Source of the DNA: Croceibacterium xixiisoli
GTDB taxonomy: Bacteria; Pseudomonadota; Alphaproteobacteria; Sphingomonadales; Sphingomonadaceae
Direction of reading: 5' to 3'
DNA length: 64,000 nt
Assembly (NCBI RefSeq): GCF_009827305.1
Contig: NZ_WTYJ01000004.1
Span: 1-64,000 of the forward strand
Part shown: positions 24,534-33,700 of the stretch, one piece after another
Layout of the letters: every line of letters begins with the position of its first letter
How positions within the stretch are numbered: the stretch's first letter is position 1
Notes under the pieces: model-generated
The model's database searches: none
What the model was told of the DNA's origin: nothing
The model's input: the letters and a program-made list of their open reading frames with translations, nothing else
Position numbers and translations under genes: made by a program

Positions 24534-26056
24534 TGGGTCAGTTCCTCCAGCATCAATCCGGCCGCTGCGCCTGCACCATGGAGCACGGCAGAAAGCCCGG
24601 CCCCGGGCCAGGTGCCGGCACCGACCAGATGGAAATTGCCGATCACCGCGTCGCGATTGCGCGGGCGCAGGCCGCCACTCTGCATCAGGCGCGGCTCGAT
24701 GCTGAAGGCGCTGCCCAGATGGGTGCCCAGATCCTGCGCCAGATCGGGCGGGGCATAATGGAACCGGTGGATCACCCGGTCATGAATATCGGGGATCAGC
24801 CGCCGCCCGACCTCGTCGATCAGTCGCTGTTCCAGCAAGGGGCCGATCTGCCGCCAGTCGATCGGCAGTCTGCCCAGATTGGCGACCGGCATCACCGCCT
24901 GGAACGTGCTGCGGCCCGTGGGCGCCAGGCCCGGATCGGTCACCGTGGGATGATGCAGGAAAATCAGCTGGTCCTGCGGCAGCACGCCGATGTTGAAGAT
25001 ATCGTTCATCAATTCGGCAAAGCGCGGGCCGAACAGCACCATATGCTGGGGAATGCCGGGCCAGCTGCCTTCCAGCGCAAAATGCACGCTGAACAATCCG
25101 GGGCCGAAGGGTTTGCGCGCCAGGGCACGCCCTTGCCGCCGCCCGCGCTGCGTATGCCCCAAGAGATCGCGATAGCTGTGCACGATGTCCGCATTGCTGG
25201 CCACGCTATCGAAATCCGCCTGCCAGCCGCTGCGCGTGGTTACCCCGGTGGCGCGGTTGCCCAGTATCTCCACCCGCGCGACCGGATCGCCCAGCCGGAT
25301 CGTGCCGCCCAGCCGTTCGAACTGCCGCGCCATGCCGGCGGCCAGCCGGCTGGTTCCGCCGCGAATGCACCAGCAGGTGCCGGTCGGGCGGATCAGATCG
25401 CCGGGCATGGACAGGCTGCTGGCCGCCATCGGATTGCCACCGCGCATCAGCACCTGCACGCTTAGCGCCTCCCGCAGCCGCGTGCTGGTGATGAAGCGGC
25501 TGACCGTGTCATGGACGGATCGCCAGGCCTGCAGCCGCAGCATGGCGGGCAGCGCCCTGGCCATGCTTCCGGCATCGGGGGCGGGGGCATTGACGGCGCC
25601 GGGCAATTGATGGCGGGCATGGGCCAGATGGCGCAGCAGCGCATCATATCCGGCAATATCGGCCGGGGCGAAGCGGGCCATTTCCCGCCGCAGCTCGGCC
25701 GCATCGCCATGCAAGTCGAAATGCGAACCATCGGGCCAACTGAACCGGATGCCGGTGGCGACCGGCAGCAATTCGACATCGTCGGCCAGATCATGCCCAG
25801 TCAGCGCCCACAATTCGCGCAGCGCCGCCGGATCGGCGATCAGCCCCGGACCGGCATCGAAGATGAAACCGTCTTGGCGCCATTGCTGAGCCTGGCCGCC
25901 CGGCTCCGCCCGCGCCTCGATCAGCGTGGTGGCCAGACCGGCCGCCTGCAGGCGGATCGCCAGCGCCAGCCCGCCGAAGCCCGCGCCGATCACGCAGGCA
26001 TTCCTGCCGGCCAGCTGGCTGTGCATGGCGATGGTTGATGCGGTCCTTCCGGTCAT
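24530..26056 (-). CDS. crtI: Phytoene desaturase
   Basis: A 508-residue FAD-dependent desaturase or isomerase of carotenoid synthesis. The dinucleotide fold ACVIGAGFGGLALAIRLQAA is near residue 20, the acidic end of strand 2 in LIEARAEPGG, and the C-terminal FAD motif LVGAGTWPGAGLSAVLHGAG near 475, close to the family form GAGTHPGAG. It first acts on phytoene. The ATG at 26056 is preceded in frame by a GTG; an internal ATG at 26026 is also possible. It heads the run crtI-LOG-crtB-carboxylase. No lycopene cyclase is adjacent. Confidence 0.87.
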   Translation of the reverse strand: MTGRTASTIAMHSQLAGRNACVIGAGFGGLALAIRLQAAGLATTLIEARAEPGGQAQQWRQDGFIFDAGPGLIADPAALRELWALTGHDLADDVELLPVATGIRFSWPDGSHFDLHGDAAELRREMARFAPADIAGYDALLRHLAHARHQLPGAVNAPAPDAGSMARALPAMLRLQAWRSVHDTVSRFITSTRLREALSVQVLMRGGNPMAASSLSMPGDLIRPTGTCWCIRGGTSRLAAGMARQFERLGGTIRLGDPVARVEILGNRATGVTTRSGWQADFDSVASNADIVHSYRDLLGHTQRGRRQGRALARKPFGPGLFSVHFALEGSWPGIPQHMVLFGPRFAELMNDIFNIGVLPQDQLIFLHHPTVTDPGLAPTGRSTFQAVMPVANLGRLPIDWRQIGPLLEQRLIDEVGRRLIPDIHDRVIHRFHYAPPDLAQDLGTHLGSAFSIEPRLMQSGGLRPRNRDAVIGNFHLVGAGTWPGAGLSAVLHGAGAAAGLMLEELTQ

Positions 26057-26223
26057 CACATGCGATCTAGCCTAAGTCGGCGCACGTGCAATCCAGCTTG
26101 GCGCATAAGCCCACAACTCTGCTGACACATCTGTAGGTGTTTGATCGGCAAGGCAGGAACCAATTGGCGGTTGGCTGTGTTTCCTGTCTGATTTCCGGAT
26201 GGGTTCCGGATGGGGGAATTCCG

Positions 26224-27072
26224 ATGAGAATTGCGATTGCTGCTGCGACCTGTGCGTTTCTGGCCATTCCCGCACAGGCGCAGGACGCGGCCGGCGAAGA
26301 TCTGATGGCCGGTTCGGTGTATGAGGGCGATTATCTGAGCGTCGGTGTCGGCGTCGGTTACGGCCCCAGCTATGATGGTTCGGACGATTACGTGCTCTTC
26401 CCCGCGCCGCTGGTGCAGGGTTCGCTGGGCGGCGTGGGTATCAGCCCGCGCGGCGCCGGTCTGGCGCTCGATTTCATTCCCGATGCCGATGAAGGCATTT
26501 CCTTCGACGGCGGCATTGCGGCCCGCGTGCGGGCCAACCGCGCACGCCAGATCAAGGATCCGGTGGTGTACGCCGCCGGCAAGCTGGATGTGGCGGTCGA
26601 GGTCGGGCCTACGGTCGGCATCAGCATCCCCAAAGTGCTGCATGGCTATGATTCGCTCAGCTTCACGGTCGATACCCGCTGGGATGTCGCCGGCGCGCAC
26701 AAGGGCATGGTGATCGATCCTTCGATCACCTATTTCACCCCGCTGAGCACCGCCATGGCTGCATCGTTGACGGTCTCGGCTGAATATGGCGACCGCAAGT
26801 TCCGCGATTATTATTACTCTGTGTCGCCCGCCCAGTCCCTGGCCAGCGGCCTGCCGCTGTATCAGCCGGATGGCGGCGGCTTCACCAAGGCGGGTGCAAC
26901 GCTGTTCCTCGGCTATGATCTGGATGGCGATCTGCGCAATGGCGGCTGGGGGCTGGTCGCTCTCGCCGGCTATTCGCGCATGCTCGGCGATGCCAAGTCC
27001 TCGCCCTATGTGGCGCTGCGCGGCTCGCCCGATCAGTTCTTCGGCGGCCTCGGCGTGGGCTATACCTTCTGA
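26224..27072 (+). CDS. MipA/OmpV-family outer-membrane protein
   Basis: A 282-residue beta-barrel with a signal peptide (about 1-20, ending AQA). The sequence alternates in strand-like fashion and ends in GVGYTF, the aromatic C-terminus needed by the BAM complex; SYDGSDDYVLFPAPLVQGSL near residue 45 and the repeated GDxSPY-like segment are typical of MipA. In E. coli MipA scaffolds murein enzymes, but many members are simple outer-membrane proteins. The ATG at 26224 begins the signal peptide. A bidirectional terminator follows. Confidence 0.88.
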   Translation: MRIAIAAATCAFLAIPAQAQDAAGEDLMAGSVYEGDYLSVGVGVGYGPSYDGSDDYVLFPAPLVQGSLGGVGISPRGAGLALDFIPDADEGISFDGGIAARVRANRARQIKDPVVYAAGKLDVAVEVGPTVGISIPKVLHGYDSLSFTVDTRWDVAGAHKGMVIDPSITYFTPLSTAMAASLTVSAEYGDRKFRDYYYSVSPAQSLASGLPLYQPDGGGFTKAGATLFLGYDLDGDLRNGGWGLVALAGYSRMLGDAKSSPYVALRGSPDQFFGGLGVGYTF

Positions 27073-27090
27073 TCATTCTGCCAGGCTGAT

Positions 27091-27131
27091 AAAAAAGGGC
27101 CGGAACAGCAGCAGTTGTTCCGGCCCTTTTT
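27091..27131. terminator. Bidirectional terminator between mipA and S9 peptidase
   Basis: AAAAAAGGGCCGGAACA and TTGTTCCGGCCCTTTTT form a long stem with a short loop, flanked by A-run and T-run, so it can stop transcripts from both convergent genes. Confidence 0.92.
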
Positions 27132-27147
27132 ACGTGCTCAGCGCAGC

Positions 27148-29223
27148 TTACTTGCGGCCCTTCTTCTCGTCCGGCTCGGCGCTTTCCAGCACCAGCGTGG
27201 GGCGGGGTGCGGGCATTTCGGCGGTGCGGTCACCGGTCTTGAGATAGGTATCGAACCATTCCATCATCCGCAGGTTGTAGTCATAGCGGCTGGCCGTGCG
27301 CGAATTGCCGTGGCCTTCGCCGGGAAACAGCACCAGCCGCACCGGGGTGTCCGGCTTGCGCACCTTGATCGTGCGATACAGCTCCATGCTCTGCGTCGGC
27401 GATACGCGGGTGTCGGAATCGCCATGCATGATCAGCAGCGGGGTGGTGGCATTGGCGGTGTGGGTAATCGGGCTGCGTTCCAGCAGCTTGTTCCATTCGT
27501 CCCATGGCCAGGCGCGTTCATGCACCAGATACATTTCATTGGGAATGTCAGTCGTGCCGAACTTGCTGACCAGATCGGAAATACCGACGAACATCACGCT
27601 CGCGGCATATTCCTCGCTGTAACGGGTTGCGGCCCAGGCGCTGGCGAAACCGCCGTATGATCCGCCGGTGATGCCCACCCGTTCCGGGTCGGTCACGCCG
27701 GCCGTGGCCAGCGCATGCTTGGCGTCGACGATATCGTCGAATTCCTTGCCCGCATAATCACCCTGATGCTCCATGGCGAAATCCACGCCATAGCCGGTCG
27801 ATCCGCGATAATTGGGGTGGAACACGGCATAGCCGGCCCCGGCGGCAACCTGCCCGGGCATCGAATAATTGGTCAGCCAGCCGTTGGAATCATGCGCTTC
27901 GGGCCCGCCATGCACGGTCATGATCGTGGGCGCCCCGCCGGATGGCACGCCGCCGACCGGTTCGATCAGCACGCCTTCGATCTGCCGCCCGTCGCGGGCG
28001 TTGTAGGTGAAGGCCCGCTGGGTGCCGAAATCGACCTCCGCCAGCCAGGGGTTGTGTTCGGTCCACCGATCGAAGCCCTGATTGTTCCACAGGAACAATT
28101 CGCCCGGGTGACGCGCGGAACTGGCGGTCACCGCCAGCCGGTTGCCGCCCGATGCCAGCCGGCTGATCACCAGCCCATCGGTTTCCACCTCGCGTTCGAC
28201 ATTGCCCTGTTCGGTGTAGAACCGCAGCACGCTGCGTGCGCCGATATCCACCGCCACGGCCAGCCGCCCGTCGGCCATCCATTCGCTGTCCACCGCCGCT
28301 TCCTGCGCGCCCTGGTTCAGCGGGCGGAAATCGCCGGTGGTGGCATCCACCAGGAACAGCGTGGTCGGCGCCGGATCATTGGCGGAAATCCCCGCAATCA
28401 GGGACAATTGCTGACCATTGGGCGAAATCTCGTAATCGTCGATCTTGCCCAGGGTTTCCACCACGGCGCGCACCTTGCCGCTCTGCAGATCGATCAGATG
28501 GACGCGCTGCGATGTGTAGCTGTCATCCACCAGCGCGGTGGGCGCGCTGCCCACGGCGGCCCAGCTGCCATCGGGCGCGATCTGGAAACTGGCGACATGC
28601 CCGGGCACTTCGATCGCGCGCGGTTCGGGAATATCCCGGTCCCGTTCGCGCATCACCGGCGCGGCGAACATGCGGCTGACGGTCAGTTCTTCCTCATAGA
28701 CGCGGGAATCGAAGCCGGCCTTCAGTTCCTTGTCGCGCGCGGCATCCTTCTCGGCATCGGCCAGCACATAGATGGTCGCTCCATCAGGCGCCCAGCCATA
28801 GGATCGGATATTGGTGTCGCTGATCGCCGCCAGCCGCCGCCGCGCGCCGCCATCGGCCGGAATGCCCCAGACCGCGCGCTTGCCGTCCTTGTCGGTCCAC
28901 AGGAAGCTGACCATGCCGCCATCGGGCGAAAAACCGATCTGGGAAATGTTCATGTCATCGGGCAACCAGGCCCGCGCCGCATTGGCGCTGCCGGTCAAGA
29001 ACAGCTGCTGCAACGAACCGCCGTTTTCCTTGCCCTTGGTCACATCCTGTCGCCAGGCGCGAGTATAGGCCACGCGGCCGCCATCGGGTGCCATCTCTAC
29101 CGTGCCGACCTGTTCCAGCCGCACCACATCTTCCGGCGTCATCGGGCGCGCCAGCGCGGGCGATGCAAGAACAAGTGGGGCGGACAGCGCAGAGGCTGCA
29201 AACAGGGTGGCAAGTCTGGTCAT
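27148..29223 (-). CDS. S9-family (prolyl oligopeptidase-like) secreted peptidase
   Basis: A 691-residue protein: signal peptide (about 1-26, ending ALA), an N-terminal beta-propeller of TolB-like repeats (about 30-400) and a C-terminal alpha/beta hydrolase (about 430-690). The nucleophile is in GGSYGGFASAW, the Asp in HGDSDTRVSP and the His in PGEGHGN. These enzymes release dipeptides or acylated residues from peptides in the periplasm. The ATG at 29223 starts the signal peptide; a longer reading frame upstream lacks conservation. Confidence 0.9.
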   Translation of the reverse strand: MTRLATLFAASALSAPLVLASPALARPMTPEDVVRLEQVGTVEMAPDGGRVAYTRAWRQDVTKGKENGGSLQQLFLTGSANAARAWLPDDMNISQIGFSPDGGMVSFLWTDKDGKRAVWGIPADGGARRRLAAISDTNIRSYGWAPDGATIYVLADAEKDAARDKELKAGFDSRVYEEELTVSRMFAAPVMRERDRDIPEPRAIEVPGHVASFQIAPDGSWAAVGSAPTALVDDSYTSQRVHLIDLQSGKVRAVVETLGKIDDYEISPNGQQLSLIAGISANDPAPTTLFLVDATTGDFRPLNQGAQEAAVDSEWMADGRLAVAVDIGARSVLRFYTEQGNVEREVETDGLVISRLASGGNRLAVTASSARHPGELFLWNNQGFDRWTEHNPWLAEVDFGTQRAFTYNARDGRQIEGVLIEPVGGVPSGGAPTIMTVHGGPEAHDSNGWLTNYSMPGQVAAGAGYAVFHPNYRGSTGYGVDFAMEHQGDYAGKEFDDIVDAKHALATAGVTDPERVGITGGSYGGFASAWAATRYSEEYAASVMFVGISDLVSKFGTTDIPNEMYLVHERAWPWDEWNKLLERSPITHTANATTPLLIMHGDSDTRVSPTQSMELYRTIKVRKPDTPVRLVLFPGEGHGNSRTASRYDYNLRMMEWFDTYLKTGDRTAEMPAPRPTLVLESAEPDEKKGRK

Positions 29224-29449
29224 CAGGGGAAACAACTCTTCATTGATTTCGTGAGAAACCACCATAGCGCGGGGGTGCAATCAGGCAACCATTGCGGCAC
29301 GGCCTGTCCCCGGTGGGGGCTTCCCATGGGTGACCTGTCCGGGGCCTCCGCTGATGGGCTTTTGCCTGTCGGTAAGAATCAGGGCTGGGGCGGGCAGGAG
29401 TTTGGAATATGATCCATCCCCGCTGGCACGGGCGGAGGCGGGGGTTCCA

Positions 29450-30598
29450 TTGATCACAAGACTTGCGGTTTCGGGCTATCGTTCCCTGCGCGATCTGGTG
29501 TTTGAGCTGGATCGGTTCACCCTGATTACCGGGCCCAATGGCAGCGGCAAATCCAGCGTCTATCGCGCGTTGCGGCTGCTGGCCGATGCGGCACAGGGGC
29601 GACTGATCGCCTCCCTCGCGGCAGAGGGCGGGCTGTCCTCGACCCTGTGGGCAGGGCCCGAACGCTTCAGCCAGGCCATGCTGCGCGGCGATGTTCCGGT
29701 GCAGGGCACGGTTAGGTCCGCCCCGGTCCGACTGCTCATGGGCTTTGCCAGCGATGATTTCGGCTATGCCGTCGATCTCGGACGGCCGGGGTCGACCCAT
29801 CCCTTTCATCTGGGGCCGGAAATAAAGCTGGAAGCGATGTGGACCGGGGAAATGCTCGGCCGCGCCAATCTCTTTGCCGAAAGGCGCGGTCAGGCAGTCA
29901 GGTTGCGCCGGTCGGATGACGGCGAATGGCGTTCTGCCACGGATAGTCTGCTGCCTTTCGACAGCATGGTGACCCATTGCGCCGATCCGATCGACGGGCT
30001 GGAACTGCTGCAGATGCGCGATCGGATGCGCAACTGGCGCTTCTACGACAATCTGCGCACCGATGCGGACGCACCGTCTCGCCGCCCCCAGGTAATGACC
30101 TATGCGCCGGTGCTGGCCAGCGATGGCGGGGATCTGGCTGCCGCCGTCGCCACCATTCTGGCCATCGGGGATCGTTCCGGTTTCGACCAGACCATCGATG
30201 ATGCCTTCCCCGGCGCGCGCGTGACGATTGGCGGCGAAGATCATGGCGTGGTCCAGATGCATCAGCCCGGCCTGCTGCGCCCGCTCCGGGCCCGGGAATT
30301 GTCCGATGGTACCTTGCGCTATCTGCTGCTGACGGCCGCGCTGCTGTCGCCCCGGCTGCCCGAAATCATGATCCTCAACGAACCGGAAGCGAGCCTGCAC
30401 CCCTCTTTGCTGGGGGCGCTGGCCAGGCTGCTGCTGCACGCCTCGCGCAATTGCCAGATCGTGCTAGTGTCGCACAGCGAACGGCTGATCGCCGAATTGC
30501 GCGCTGGTGGCGTGCACGACATCGCGCTGGACAAGCGGCTGGGCGAAACCCGCGTGGAAGATCACGATCCACCGCGCTGGAATTGGCCCAAACGTTAG
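29450..30598 (+). CDS. AAA-family ATPase (SMC/OLD-like, COG4637 type)
   Basis: About 382 residues from a TTG start at 29450, which follows a GGAGGCGGGGG stretch and puts ITRLAVSGYRSL at the N-terminus as in related ATPases; an ATG at 29330 gives a longer, less likely form. The Walker A motif ITGPNGSGKSS is near residue 26, a signature-like ELSDGTLRYL near 286, Walker B with IMILNEPEASLHPSL near 307 and an H-loop in VLVSHSERL. The ABC-ATPase head is split by a lid rather than a long coiled coil. No nuclease domain (TOPRIM) is present. Role unknown. Confidence 0.8.
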   Translation: MITRLAVSGYRSLRDLVFELDRFTLITGPNGSGKSSVYRALRLLADAAQGRLIASLAAEGGLSSTLWAGPERFSQAMLRGDVPVQGTVRSAPVRLLMGFASDDFGYAVDLGRPGSTHPFHLGPEIKLEAMWTGEMLGRANLFAERRGQAVRLRRSDDGEWRSATDSLLPFDSMVTHCADPIDGLELLQMRDRMRNWRFYDNLRTDADAPSRRPQVMTYAPVLASDGGDLAAAVATILAIGDRSGFDQTIDDAFPGARVTIGGEDHGVVQMHQPGLLRPLRARELSDGTLRYLLLTAALLSPRLPEIMILNEPEASLHPSLLGALARLLLHASRNCQIVLVSHSERLIAELRAGGVHDIALDKRLGETRVEDHDPPRWNWPKR

Positions 30599-30642
30599 GC
30601 CGTCAACGCTCTCTTATAGGCAGCGGATCCGATGCGGAAATC

Positions 30643-30678
30643 AAAAGGGGCATGGCGATCTGCATCGCCATGCCCCTT
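30643..30678. terminator. Bidirectional terminator between ATPase and adhesin
   Basis: AAGGGGCATGGCGAT and ATCGCCATGCCCCTT pair perfectly around CTGC (30645-30678). On the minus strand it is followed by TTTTGATTT, so it ends the autotransporter transcript, and it can also stop the ATPase gene. Confidence 0.9.
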
Positions 30679-30716
30679 CAGGCTCCGGCGGGTGATCACT
30701 GCCGTTGCCAGGGCGC

Positions 30717-33700
30717 TTACCAGCCGAAGGTCACGCCTGCACGAGCGGCGGTGCGTCCGCCCCGGTTGAAGCCGGTGGCAACACCGGCATTTACCGCCAC
30801 ATTGGGCGTGACCAGCGCGCCGACCTGCAGCGATCCGGCATGGGCCCCGTCATAGGTGGCGACATTGGCCGTCAGGTTGAACTTCATGTCCGGCAGAAAC
30901 GCATTGCCGCTCATCGCCGTGGCCACGGCGGTGGAGGATGCGATGCGCTGATCCAGCTGATCGAGCTGGGTGGCGAACTGGTTCATCCGGTTTTCGACCG
31001 TGTCGATCCGGTTGGCCAGGGCCGTATCGGCGGCCAGACGGGCGCTGCTTTCGCTCGCCAGACCAGCGGTCAGATCGGTGACGGCGGTGTCATAGGCATC
31101 CATCCGCTGCGACAGCTGCAGGTCGAACTGCTGCCGGGCGGCGGTCTCATTGCTGATCGCGGCGCCCAGTTCCACCCGCTGTGCTTCCCGCAGGGCGGAT
31201 TCCTGCGCCAGCTGCGTGACATTGACCGCATCCGTGCCGGCGGTACCGGCGGCCAAATTGGTCAGGCGGCGTTCCGTGCCGGTTGCCCCGATGGAGACGG
31301 TGTTGGCCGCACTGGCCACCGAACCGCTGCCCAGCGCCACGCTGTTGGCGGCACTGGCCTGCGCCCCGCGGCCGATGGCAACCGCGCCATCCGCTGCGGC
31401 TCCGGCCGTATCGCCCAGGGCAATGGCCGATGCGCCGATCGCGCTGCTGGTGTTGCCCAGCGCCAGCGCGCCATTGCCGGTCGCCGTGTTGTCCGCCCCG
31501 ATCGCCACGGCGCCCGTGCCGGTGGCAAGGTTCGGATCACCGATGGCCACCGCGCCATTGCCGATGGCCTGGTTGTCCAGCCCCAGCGATACCGCACCCG
31601 CGCCATCGGCCAGCGTGCCCGAACCGCCCGCGACGGCACCATTGCCGATCGCCTGCGACATCGCGCCGCCTTCATTGTTGCCCACCAGATTGCCAGCCCG
31701 CGCCAGCGCGGTCTGCGCCACATCCAGCGCCTGATCGGCCTTGCCCACGGCATCGCTCGCGCTCGCCAGCGCGGTGTTGGCGGTGCCCTGTGCCGTTGCG
31801 GCGTTGGACAGCGCGTTGTTCGCCGTCCCCTGCGCCGCCTCGGCAGCGGACTGTGCCGTTGAGGCATTGGCCAAGGCGGTATTGGCCGTGCCCTGCGCGG
31901 TGGCGGCATCCGCCAGAGCGGTGTCCGCCGTGCTCTGCGCCGTGGCTGCATTGGTCAGCGCCGTGTTGGCGGTGCCCTGCGCGTTGGCGGCATTGGCCAG
32001 AGCGGTATTGGCGGTGCCCTGTGCGGCATTGGCATTGCTCAGCGCATTGTTGGCCGTGCCCTGCGCCGTCGATGCATTGGCGAAAGCCTGATCCGCCGTG
32101 CTCTGCGCCGTGGCGGCATTGGCGAGGGCGCTATTGGCGGTGCCCTGCGCCGCTTCGGCAGCGGATTGCGCCGTGGCTGCATTGGTCAGCGCGGTGTTCG
32201 CCGTCCCCTGCGCGCCGTTCGCGGCCGCTAGCGCGTTGCTGGCATCCGTTGCTGCATTGCCGGCCAGATCGCGGACGGCATTCAGCTGATCCAGATTGAC
32301 CGCATCTGTGCCCTCGGTCCCGGCCGCCAGATTGGTCAACTGGCGCTCGGCACCGGCTGCACCAATCGATACCGTGTTGGCGCGATCAGCAACGCTGAGC
32401 GCACCAAGAGCAACGCTCCCGTCGGCGATGGCAACCGATTCCGCACCAATGGAGGTTGCATCGAAACCCTCTGCCTTTGACACAACGCCCAACGCAAGGC
32501 TGCGTTCGCCAGTAGCTCTGCTATCGACCCCAAATGCGCTAGAGGCTTGTCCGGTTGAGTATGCGCCGACGCCGACAGCTGTTCCGCCCGTGCCAGCGTA
32601 AGCGGATGCCCCCAGAGCGGTGCTGAACGAACCGAGAGCTCGGCTTGTTTGCCCGACAGCTACGGAAAAATTGCCAGTTGCAAGGCTCTCCATGCCAACT
32701 GCCAAAGCAGCATAGCTTTCGGCAGTAGCATTTCTCCCAATGGCTACAGATTCCTCGCCAATTGCCCTTGCTGGATCGTGAAATGAATTGACCTTCAAGT
32801 AAGGGTTGTTTCCAGAGTTTGCTACGGCTGAATTTAGTTGAGCGAGATTGACGACATCGGTATCTCTTGTGCCCGCTGATACATTTGTAATTCGGCGTTC
32901 ATAACCATCCCTGCCTACGGAGACGGTGTTGGCCTCATCTGCTCTTGAATCGGCGCCTAGGGCGACACTATTATCAGCTGACGCGTTGGCTGACATCCCG
33001 ATTGCGACCGAACCATAGGCGCCGGTTGCATTTGCTGCACTGCCAAGCGCTACCGCACCATCCCCAAAGGCATAGTTCCAATATCCTATCGCTACCGCGC
33101 CATTGCCGTCAGCCCTATTTTCACTGCCAAGGGCAACCGCCCCTATGCCTGCAGAGAATTGGCTGTGGCCAAGGGCGATTGCGCCTTCACCACTTGCATC
33201 GGCGATAGATCCAGCAGCCAAAGAGCCATCGCCATTGGCAAACAATCCAACGGAATCGCTGCCGCTGATTACAACTTTTGCATATGCTTCCAGCTGGGCG
33301 AGATTAACGGCGTCCGTCAACTCGGTTGCGGCGGCAATATTTGTTAGCTGCCTCTCGTAGCCAGTGCTCCCAAAGGAAACTGTGTTTTCTCGATCATTTA
33401 AGGAATTGGCGCCGATCGATATTGACCGAGGTGCATAGGCCTCTGCGTATCTGCCAATTGCGATTGAATCGATTGCTTCGGAGTTTGAATTTACACCGAT
33501 GCTGATGCTCGACTGACCCGAGGATCTGGATTCTCTGCCTAATGCTGTAGCGTTCAGGCCACTCGCATTGGATTGATAGCCAAATGCAGCAGCGCCTTCG
33601 GCAGCGTGACCAGCATAACCAATCGCGGTGGCGTGAGATTGGGATGCTTCGGCAGCTGCTCCGATAGCGATAGAGAACCCGTTTGTTGCTAGGCTGGTAT

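Noticed and set aside
27715-29412. 565-residue plus-strand open frame
   Set aside because: Antisense to the S9 peptidase; no recognisable domain.
31703-32258. Regular repeats as a possible CRISPR array
   Set aside because: The units are contiguous, coding, imperfect and lack spacers; they encode heptads of an adhesin stalk. No cas gene is present.
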